Origin: Brachyspira sp. CAG:484
GTDB lineage: Bacteria; Cyanobacteriota; Vampirovibrionia; Gastranaerophilales; Gastranaerophilaceae
Direction: 5' to 3'
Length of the DNA stretch: 20,020 nt
Assembly: GCA_000431315.1 (NCBI GenBank)
Contig: HF989721.1
Coordinates: 1-20,020 of the forward strand
Part shown: in pieces, positions 14,517 to 20,020 of the stretch
How positions within the stretch are numbered: position 1 is the first letter of the stretch
Layout of the letters: each line of letters starts with the position of its first letter
The notes under the pieces: generated by a model
What the model was told of the DNA's origin: nothing
Databases searched by the model: none
The model's input: the letters and a program-made list of their open reading frames with translations, nothing else
Position numbers and translations under genes: made by a program

Positions 14517-14975
14517 TTACGCTCCCTGCTTTTTGGAATTACTTTTCAAATCTTTCTGCTCTTTTTTTGTAAGCGGCTCGCCGGCTACGATTAATTTCTT
14601 AAATTCTGCATCCTGAGCCGCATTCATGACTTTCATAATTTCGGAACTTTTAACTCTCTCATCGGCCTTTACTACAACCTCAGGTTTTTCCAATGAAGGC
14701 TTCAGCGCAGCGAGTTCATCAGTCAGTGTATCCGGGCTGATTTCCTTGCCGTTCACATACATTAATCCCTCTTTGGTAATTGATACAGTAGCATTTTTTT
14801 GTTCAATAGACACCCCGCTGTTAATCTCAGGTATGGTAATGGAATTATCCATTGACTGGAAAGTCGGTGCCACAACCATCATTATAATTAACAGTACAAG
14901 AAAAATATCTGTTAAAGGTGTTATATTTATTTCTGTAAAAGCTTTATTTTTTTTACCTGATGAGCTGAATGCCAT
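14517..14975 (-). CDS. exbD: ExbD/TolR-family biopolymer transport protein (first copy)
   Basis: A 152-residue protein with a transmembrane helix at about 17-37 (NITPLTDIFLVLLIIMMVVAP), proton-relay Asp23, and a periplasmic domain; the tail LTKKEQKDLKSNSKKQ is lysine-rich and unlike the second copy. AAGGA lies before the ATG. It stands 18 bases after exbB and five before the second exbD. Two different ExbD proteins after one ExbB occur in several TonB systems and may form a mixed dimer or serve different partners. Confidence 0.88.
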   Translation of the reverse strand: MAFSSSGKKNKAFTEINITPLTDIFLVLLIIMMVVAPTFQSMDNSITIPEINSGVSIEQKNATVSITKEGLMYVNGKEISPDTLTDELAALKPSLEKPEVVVKADERVKSSEIMKVMNAAQDAEFKKLIVAGEPLTKKEQKDLKSNSKKQGA

Positions 14976-14993
14976 TTTATTATCCTTATTTAA

Positions 14994-15635
14994 TTACATA
15001 GAAGCACTTGATGCTGATTTGACTTCTGTTTCTGAATCTACAAAGCTTAAGAATAATAGCTTGATTAACTGGAAGTCATCATCATATCGTTTAACTATAG
15101 ATTGGAAAGAGTTATAGAAAACAACTGCAACAATCGCAACAATCAAACCGAATGCTGTAGCAATCAAAGCAGATCCAATACCCATTGCAACTGCTGCTGA
15201 CTGGTTACCCTGAGTTGCCAGATCCTGGAAAGTATAAAGGATTCTCACAACAGTACCAAACAAACCTAAGAACGGAGCTACCGCACCAACTGTACCCAAA
15301 ATAGTAAGATGGCTTTCAAGTTTTCTTGTCGCAAGTGCTGCTGCAATATCAAATGAACGCGAAAATCCGTTTCTCTGTTCAGAAAAAATTCTGACAGCTT
15401 CTTCTGTAACTTCACCTATAACACCCCCGCAGTCAACTGCAACATTCTGGGCTGCCTGAAGATTGTTCTTTGCCAGTTCTTTTTGAATTTTAGGAATGAA
15501 AAGAACAATGTCACGTTTGTTCTTTTTATAAAACGCTGCCCGGTTGATAACAACTGCAACTACAAGGATTGAACATACCAGAATAGGTAATAATACAGGC
15601 CAATCCATTTTAATTGAGTTCAATAATAGTTCCAT
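14994..15635 (-). CDS. exbB: ExbB/TolQ/MotA-family proton channel protein
   Basis: A 213-residue inner-membrane protein with the three helices of the family: 13-32, 108-134 (LGTVGAVAPFLGLFGTV) and 148-174 (AVAMGIGSALIATAFGLIVAI). The glycine/proline-rich second helix and the Thr in the third are the usual channel-lining residues. It forms a pentamer around ExbD and powers TonB. AGAGG precedes the ATG by eight to nine bases. Placed between tonB (42 bases upstream) and the two exbD genes. TolQ is the alternative, but no tolB or pal is in the window. Confidence 0.9.
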   Translation of the reverse strand: MELLLNSIKMDWPVLLPILVCSILVVAVVINRAAFYKKNKRDIVLFIPKIQKELAKNNLQAAQNVAVDCGGVIGEVTEEAVRIFSEQRNGFSRSFDIAAALATRKLESHLTILGTVGAVAPFLGLFGTVVRILYTFQDLATQGNQSAAVAMGIGSALIATAFGLIVAIVAVVFYNSFQSIVKRYDDDFQLIKLLFLSFVDSETEVKSASSASM

Positions 15636-15677
15636 AGTTTAATCCTCTTATCTTGTGATACATTATTTTTTTAGTTT

Positions 15678-16880
15678 CTAATATCCGGTTGCCCCGAATA
15701 CGTTATAGTCAAAGGTGAATTGAATATCAATACTTGAACCTTTAAATTCTGCCGGAAGCGGTTTAAACGGTGCGGTAAGTTTTACTGCATCAAGAGCCGC
15801 CTTGTCTGCACTCGGAAGTCCTGAAGATTTGAATACACTGCAAGATAACAGTCTTCCGTCTTTAGCAATTTTAAATAACAGAACTACGCGTTTACTTTCG
15901 TTACCCTTTGGCGGGTTCCAGTTAATTTTAATTCTGCGCTGTAATTCTCTCATATAAGGACCGAAATCAGGTTCTCTTATCGTATCAATGCCAGGTCTGC
16001 CGTTAGGATTACCCGGTCCCGGATTACCATAGCCGCCGGTTCCTCCTCCGCCTGCTCTGCCGAGTTTGGAGCCTGAGCCGGAACCGCCTGTCGGGGCAAG
16101 CACCGGAGCCGGAGTATATCTTCCGCTTCCGCTGCCTCCGCCTGATGAACCTCCCTGTGCGAGTTTACCGGATCCGCTTATAGGACCTGTTGTGTATCTT
16201 CCTGATGATGTGCCGCCTTTAGGAACCGGTACCTGAAACGCAGAAGATGGTTTTGCTGCCGGTCTTGGCGTCATTGGAGGCTTAATTGATGGTCTGGCTG
16301 TAGGAGGCTGAGGTTTAGCCTGCGGTTTTGCCTTAGGTGCAGGAGCTTGAGCCTGCTGTGTTTTTTGCGGCTTTGCAGCCTGCTGCATAATCTGTTCAAA
16401 CACATTCTGCTTTGGCTTTGAAACTTGTTTTGGCTTCTGCTGGGCAGGTTTTGCTGCCTGTTTTGGAGCCGGAGAAGCAGTCTGCGGCTTTGAAGGTGCA
16501 GCTGATGGCGCAGGTGACGGCATTGAAACTTTTCTTGTAGGATCATGATGACCGCCGGCACGTGAATTTATATCTGCACGATAAGGTGTATTTTTATTTA
16601 TTGGTGTATCTTCTTTATCAACAAGTACGAATTCAATGTCTTTCATCTTAGGCTGCGGTTTGTCCACTGTAAAAAGATGAATACCAAGCAGTGTCAGAAT
16701 TAGTGATCCTAAACAGAACGCTCCAACCACAGCCGGATGAAGAATTGTTGAAATAATAAGAGATTTCTTTAATGAATCCTCTTCTTTCTTACGGATTACA
16801 ACCGGTGTTGTAAAGCCCGTAATCTCTTCTTTATCTTCATCTTCTATTAAGTTGTCCGAGTATTTTCCTAAGATTGACAT
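15678..16880 (-). CDS. tonB: TonB-family energy transducer with long Pro/Ala- and Gly-rich linker
   Basis: A 400-residue protein, longer than E. coli TonB (239). An acidic cytoplasmic N-terminus of about 40 residues leads into a transmembrane helix (44-71) that carries Ser44 and His48 with the SxxxH spacing needed by TonB to contact ExbB/ExbD. A periplasmic linker follows that is first Pro/Ala/Lys/Gln-rich (about 110-215) and then Gly/Ser-rich (about 220-295, with GSGRYT- and GSGSKLG-like repeats). The C-terminal domain (about 305-400) has YMRELQRRIKINWNPP, VVLLFKIAKDGRLLSCSV and SSGLPSADKAALDAVK, typical of TonB/TolA C domains. It probably spans the periplasm to reach an outer-membrane receptor; none is in the window. 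First gene of the tonB-exbB-exbD-exbD set. Confidence 0.9.
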   Translation of the reverse strand: MSILGKYSDNLIEDEDKEEITGFTTPVVIRKKEEDSLKKSLIISTILHPAVVGAFCLGSLILTLLGIHLFTVDKPQPKMKDIEFVLVDKEDTPINKNTPYRADINSRAGGHHDPTRKVSMPSPAPSAAPSKPQTASPAPKQAAKPAQQKPKQVSKPKQNVFEQIMQQAAKPQKTQQAQAPAPKAKPQAKPQPPTARPSIKPPMTPRPAAKPSSAFQVPVPKGGTSSGRYTTGPISGSGKLAQGGSSGGGSGSGRYTPAPVLAPTGGSGSGSKLGRAGGGGTGGYGNPGPGNPNGRPGIDTIREPDFGPYMRELQRRIKINWNPPKGNESKRVVLLFKIAKDGRLLSCSVFKSSGLPSADKAALDAVKLTAPFKPLPAEFKGSSIDIQFTFDYNVFGATGY

Positions 16881-16922
16881 TTTTTCTACCTATCAACAAA
16901 CATTTCCCAAATCTGTTTTCAT

Positions 16923-16956
16923 AATAATTTTATTCAAAATTGAAAATAAAATTATT
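16923..16956 (-). repeat. Long AT-rich hairpin between the glycine-zipper gene and tonB
   Basis: AATAATTTTATT (16923-16934) and AATAAAATTATT (16945-16956) are exact reverse complements, and the inner TTCAA/TTGAA can extend the stem with a small bulge. It starts 11 bases past the upstream gene's stop and lies 43 bases before the tonB ATG. No T run follows on the minus strand, so processing, attenuation or an operator are all possible. Confidence 0.6.
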
Positions 16957-16966
16957 GCCCGGTTTA

Positions 16967-17710
16967 CTAGTAATTTGTGTTATAAATTGCCGGGTTTACA
17001 GTAATTGGCTGGGTAAGAACCAATTCTATTTTTGAATTTGCAGGAATCTCTACATTATCGCCTTTATCCCACAAAGACTTAACAAGTCCGCCGCCGGCAC
17101 CAACGGCAGTTCCAAGAGCTGCACCTTTGCCGATGTCACCACCTGCAAGAGCGCCAAAAACAACTCCTGACACAGCACCTGCTCCGGCACCAACAGTCAA
17201 ATCTTTAGCATAATCTTTAGTTACATCCAGTTTAGTTCCGCCAATAAGCGTACCTGAATTATCATCTGTTTTGATAACAGCAGAAATAGGAATTTGGATA
17301 CCATACGGGGTAACAATTTGTGTAAAGCGAAGTGTAAGCTTCCCGTTCATACTGCCGCGTTTTGCTTTGGAAACTTCTAAAACTGTTCCGGTAACAGAGC
17401 TTCCTGCAGGTGCAATCAGGTTATTATTGTAATAAAAGTCAGAACCCAATGCAAGGGTAACATTCTGTCCGAGAGTTAAAGTTTCTGAACTCAAAGGTGT
17501 TGTCACTACAGCAGAAACCTGCTGACCTGCCGGAACTGTAACTACGCTTCCTTTCAGCGTTCCATTACCAGTCATTCGCGGCTGATTATAGTATGTAGGC
17601 TGATATGCCGGAGGCTGTGTATTCTGTGTATAATTGTAGTTGCCTGCTGCTAAAACAGCAGTGCTTGATAACAGCATAGCTGCCAGTATTAGGTTTAAAC
17701 TTTTCTTCAT
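16967..17710 (-). CDS. Secreted glycine-zipper protein with VirB10/TrbI-like domain
   Basis: A 247-residue exported protein: signal peptide 1-21 (KKSLNLILAAMLL, cleavage near LAA), a Tyr/Gln/Pro-rich stretch (24-47), then a beta-rich domain (about 57-147: VPAGQQV, LTLGQNVTLALG, NLIAPAGSSVTGTV, KLTLRF, PYGIQIPISAVI). This order of strands is reminiscent of the VirB10/TrbI C-terminal barrel. A glycine-zipper helix pair (172-209) and a last VEIPANSKIELVLTQPI strand follow. The start is ATG 17710 with AGGAAGGGA ahead; a GTG at 17728 in frame is less likely. It probably resides in or on the outer membrane. The gene at 18407 encodes a paralogue without the zipper. No other type IV secretion genes are near, so function is open. 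Confidence 0.75.
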   Translation of the reverse strand: MKKSLNLILAAMLLSSTAVLAAGNYNYTQNTQPPAYQPTYYNQPRMTGNGTLKGSVVTVPAGQQVSAVVTTPLSSETLTLGQNVTLALGSDFYYNNNLIAPAGSSVTGTVLEVSKAKRGSMNGKLTLRFTQIVTPYGIQIPISAVIKTDDNSGTLIGGTKLDVTKDYAKDLTVGAGAGAVSGVVFGALAGGDIGKGAALGTAVGAGGGLVKSLWDKGDNVEIPANSKIELVLTQPITVNPAIYNTNY

Positions 17711-17780
17711 ATTTTTTCCCTTCCTCACTTACAATAACATATAGTCTGATAATTACATTTTATTAATATTTTATCATTTG

Positions 17781-18407
17781 TCAATTTGTTAAGGTATGTG
17801 TTATGTAAGCAGTGTCTGTCAGTATTATAAGCCTGTCTTCACCGGATTTTATAACAGTATGCTCACCGAGTTTTCTTGCTCTGCCCGGACGAATCTGCAA
17901 TGTTGTATTATTTCCGATTTTGCTCTGATAATGGGGCATTTTAATCCATTCTGCCGGAGCTGACATCTCCCCGCCGATTAGATTATTATTAGACGTATAG
18001 ACATATGCTCTTACCGGAACTTCAAATCCGTCAGGCAGTATCATTTTTGAAATCTTTATTATCATAGAAGCATTTGTACCTACAACCGGCTCATTCAGCT
18101 TTTCTATGTAACCGTAAAATTCCGTATTCTGAGGAATTATATTGGTTTCTTTCATATATAAGTCATTTGTAGAGGTAAATCGAACTTTATATCCAACCGG
18201 ACAGTACTGGGTTGAAATTTCCTGAGCGCTTACAACAGGAATAAAAGTTCCTGCCGGGACCTCAACTTCATCATAATCTCTCATATCAAGCTGCACATTT
18301 TCCATTTTTGGAGTTTCAGCCTGTTCGGGTTGCACATCAGCTGCACAAACACTCTCTGGTATAAAGCCCGCAATTCCTAATAACAGAATTAATAATATTT
18401 TTTTCAT
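17781..18407 (-). CDS. Secreted protein of unknown function, VirB10-like strand pattern
   Basis: A 208-residue exported protein with signal peptide 1-22 (KKILLILLLGIAGFIPESVCA). From residue 48 it repeats the pattern of the next gene: VEVPAGTFIPVV, a strand ending KVRF, NIIPQNTEFYGYI, a strand ending KIS, LPDGFEVPVRAYV. That suggests a paralogous periplasmic domain, but without the glycine zipper. The C-terminal 60 residues are basic and unrecognised. No Shine-Dalgarno sequence; TATAAT stands exactly six bases before the ATG. It is 70 bases upstream of the glycine-zipper gene on the same strand and probably opens the envelope cluster running to 14128. Confidence 0.7.
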   Translation of the reverse strand: MKKILLILLLGIAGFIPESVCAADVQPEQAETPKMENVQLDMRDYDEVEVPAGTFIPVVSAQEISTQYCPVGYKVRFTSTNDLYMKETNIIPQNTEFYGYIEKLNEPVVGTNASMIIKISKMILPDGFEVPVRAYVYTSNNNLIGGEMSAPAEWIKMPHYQSKIGNNTTLQIRPGRARKLGEHTVIKSGEDRLIILTDTAYITHTLTN

Positions 18408-18413
18408 ACGAAT

Positions 18414-18441
18414 ATTATAACAGTTTTTTTGAAAATTACAA
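18414..18441 (-). promoter_or_regulatory. Promoter of the secreted-protein gene, leaderless type
   Basis: On the minus strand TTGTAA (18436-18441), 16 bases, then TATAAT (18414-18419), six bases, then ATG (18407). The expected transcription start coincides with the start codon. It is the best-formed of the four such starts in this window. Confidence 0.5.
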
Positions 18442-18449
18442 TAAAAATA

Positions 18450-18498
18450 TCAACACAAATTCTTTTTTCATGTATAATACGTGTACCGGATGTATTAT
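18450..18498 (+). promoter_or_regulatory. trpS promoter with overlapping dyad
   Basis: TCAACA (18450-18455), 17 bases, then TATAAT (18473-18478), reading toward trpS and back-to-back with the divergent promoter. ATAATAC (18474-18480) and GTATTAT (18492-18498) form a seven-base inverted repeat overlapping the -10 and the likely start, a possible operator. Confidence 0.4.
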
Positions 18499-18571
18499 TA
18501 CTAAAGCTGCGGTAATGACTGTTGTATAAATATAAGTAGATTTTCATTTCAGTCTGGCTTGCAGCAGCGGA

Positions 18572-18593
18572 GTTCTGGCAGTTTGCTAAGAAC
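18572..18593 (+). other. Stable hairpin in the trpS leader
   Basis: GTTCTGGCA (18572-18580) pairs with TGCT-A-AGAAC (18584-18593) with one bulged A, one G-T pair and a three-base loop. It sits ten bases before the purine-rich ribosome binding region of trpS, in a leader of about 135 bases whose last third is GC-richer than its surroundings. No T run follows. I cannot see T-box features. Confidence 0.45.
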
Positions 18594-18618
18594 GATAGAG
18601 AAAAGGAGCAAATAATTA

Positions 18619-19620
18619 ATGAAAGAGAGAATAGTATCAGGAATGCGCCCGACAGGGAAATTACATTTGGGACACTACCTGGGTGTTATACAAAACTGGG
18701 TTGAATTACAGCACAAATATGAAAGTTTTTTCTTTGTAGCTGACTGGCACGCTCTTACTACAAAATATGATAAGACTGAAAATTTAAAAAACGATGTTAT
18801 AGATGTGGCGATTGATTGGCTGGCATCAGGTATTGACCCTGAAATTTCAACTATTTATGTTCAATCTTTAGTTCCTGAGATTGCGGAGTTGAATGTTTAT
18901 CTGGGTATGGTTACCCCGCAGAACTGGGTTGAACGTGATCCTACCCTGAAGGATATGGCTAAAATTTTAAGGTCAAAAGAAGGGCAAAATTCTCAGATAA
19001 GCTATGGTTTAATGGGTTATCCGGTTCTGATGAGCGCTGATATTATGATGATGAACGCAACACATGTTCCTGTGGGAATTGACCAGGTTGCACATATAGA
19101 AATTACGCGTGATATTGCAAGAAGATTTAATAATATATACAAAACAGAATTCTTCAATGAGGCAAAACCTATTCTTAACCATTGTTCTCTAATATGCGGG
19201 CTGGACGGAAATAAAATGGGTAAATCGTTCCAGAATGATATTAAAATTTCTGATAATGAAGAAGTTACAGCTAAAAAGATAATGTCTGCTATTACAGATA
19301 GAAGTCGCATGAGAAAAACAGACTTAGGACATCCTGATCAGTGTGAGGTAGCATTCAAATACTGGGAAATATTTGGTACGCCTGAGCTGATTGAAACTGT
19401 AAAATGCGAGTGTGAAAAAGGTGAAAGAGGCTGTGCTGACTGTAAACGCCAGCTTGGCAGCATAATAAACGAGAAGTTTAAAGAAATCAGAGAAAAACGC
19501 CGTTATTATGAAACTCATATTGATGAGGTAAAAGATATTTTAAATGACGGTTCAAAACGGGCAAGAGCAGAAGCTCAAAAAGTTCTAACAGAAGTAAGAA
19601 ATCTTGTAAACATGTACTAA
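18619..19620 (+). CDS. trpS: Tryptophanyl-tRNA synthetase with iron-sulfur-type cysteine motif
   Basis: Charges tRNA-Trp with tryptophan, ATP-dependent class I synthetase. The 333-residue protein has the HIGH-type GKLHLGHY (13-20), the tryptophan-pocket region around GYPVLMSADIMM (133-144) and GIDQVAHIE (153-161), and the KMSKS equivalent KMGKS (199-203). Four cysteines, Cys242, Cys265, Cys272 and Cys275, are spaced C-x22-C-x6-C-x2-C, the pattern that binds a [4Fe-4S] cluster in Thermotoga maritima TrpRS; an additional Cys263 lies nearby. Length is normal. AAAAGGAGC precedes the ATG by about ten bases. Monocistronic, with its own promoter region and a terminator directly after the stop. Confidence 0.96.
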   Translation: MKERIVSGMRPTGKLHLGHYLGVIQNWVELQHKYESFFFVADWHALTTKYDKTENLKNDVIDVAIDWLASGIDPEISTIYVQSLVPEIAELNVYLGMVTPQNWVERDPTLKDMAKILRSKEGQNSQISYGLMGYPVLMSADIMMMNATHVPVGIDQVAHIEITRDIARRFNNIYKTEFFNEAKPILNHCSLICGLDGNKMGKSFQNDIKISDNEEVTAKKIMSAITDRSRMRKTDLGHPDQCEVAFKYWEIFGTPELIETVKCECEKGERGCADCKRQLGSIINEKFKEIREKRRYYETHIDEVKDILNDGSKRARAEAQKVLTEVRNLVNMY

Positions 19621-19647
19621 AAAGCGGTCTTATTGACCGCTTTTTTT
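19618..19647. terminator. Intrinsic terminator after trpS
   Basis: AAAGCGGTC (19621-19629) and GACCGCTTT (19635-19643) form a perfect stem with a TTATT loop and a T7 run; the A run on the left lets it also serve the convergent pilin-like gene that ends at 19657. Confidence 0.9.
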
Positions 19648-19656
19648 GAAATTGAA

Positions 19657-20020
19657 TTACCATGGATAATCATCTTTTATCTGCCAGCCGTCTGCTATTA
19701 TCTTAGCAGTACAACAATTGTAATTTCCTCCACTGTTCTTATTACACTTTAAATCCTTATACTCTTTGTTATAACAATATGGTCTTAACATTTTATTATC
19801 AGCTAATGTAAAAAGAAAAACATCTTTACCTAAAACATTAGGGTTCTTTGAACCGTTTAGATCTACATAAAAAAGGTTTACATAGGATTCACTACCGTCC
19901 TCAGTCCACGAGTTTCTTGGACTAAAAATCAAAGTTCCATCTGCCAGCATAAAAAGTACACGGCTCTCAGAAGTTTCCACAGTCCAGCCGGTTTTATCTC
20001 CATTGAGATTTTTCCAGGCC
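19657..20020 (-). CDS. Pilin-like protein, C-terminal part (gene continues past the window end)
   Basis: The frame is open from the window edge to the stop at 19657, giving at least 121 residues; the GTG at 19980 is internal, since in-frame codons AWKNLNGDKTGWT precede it. The segment VLFMLADGTLIF, then VDLNG...NPNVLGKDVFLF, LRPYC and a run of further cysteines (CNKN, CC) matches the C-terminal half of the pilin-like proteins at 1478 and 11281. The N-terminal prepilin helix should lie within roughly the next 300-400 bases to the right. It is convergent with trpS, sharing the terminator. Confidence 0.8.
   Translation of the reverse strand, partial: AWKNLNGDKTGWTVETSESRVLFMLADGTLIFSPRNSWTEDGSESYVNLFYVDLNGSKNPNVLGKDVFLFTLADNKMLRPYCYNKEYKDLKCNKNSGGNYNCCTAKIIADGWQIKDDYPW

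Noticed and set aside
14626..15117. 163-codon open frame on + across exbD and exbB
   Set aside because: Antisense to two well-supported membrane genes; no ribosome binding site and a composition typical of a shadow.
16271..16561. 96-codon Leu/Gln/Arg-rich frame on the minus strand inside tonB
   Set aside because: Alternate-frame reading of the Pro/Ala/Lys/Gln-rich linker; low complexity, no start signal.
18479..18618. tRNA or T-box riboswitch in the trpS leader
   Set aside because: No T-arm consensus, no cloverleaf, no UGGNACC-type box or terminator before trpS.

Overview
The window reads as a chromosomal segment of an AT-rich, Gram-negative-type (LPS-bearing) bacterium. The lipid A genes, a Ton-type energy transducer and several isolated genes for pilin-like proteins starting with a FTLAEVLITLGIIG-type helix together resemble gut Vampirovibrionia/Melainabacteria (Gastranaerophilales). 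That placement is inferred from remembered family character, not from a database search. I see no rRNA, tRNA, CRISPR array or insertion sequence.

Layout, left to right: dxr (isoprenoid precursors) on +; a small XRE-type regulator on -, divergent from a pilin-like gene on + with a promoter/operator candidate between them; then on - a GNAT-like gene, a PC4-family DNA-binding protein and priA (replication restart). On + follow dapB-asd (lysine/diaminopimelate), four tiny unrecognised genes and a terminator, then the outer-membrane lipid A operon rfaE2-lpxD-lpxC-fabZ and a second terminator. 

The accessory part is 11.28-14.13 kb. A second pilin-like gene (-) has a run of ten C (ten G in the sense strand) between its start codon and its pilin helix. 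At ten bases the reading frame is closed; at nine or twelve it would open into a 283-residue prepilin with a very long leader, so this looks like a phase-variable locus. Upstream lie 335 bases without a gene, built of tandem repeats, a large inverted repeat and two diverged copies of a GC-rich element whose flanking box also occurs at base 1 of the window. Beyond it a 550-residue DNA-binding-like protein is split by a one-base frameshift.

From 14.1 to 18.4 kb, all on -, lies an envelope cluster: two secreted VirB10-like/glycine-zipper proteins, a long TonB, ExbB and two ExbD paralogues. trpS follows on +, carrying the cysteine pattern of iron-sulfur tryptophanyl-tRNA synthetases, and the window ends inside a third pilin-like gene (-). 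Metabolic and envelope genes are ordinary and intact; the variable parts are the scattered pilin genes and the repeat-rich intergenic region beside one of them.
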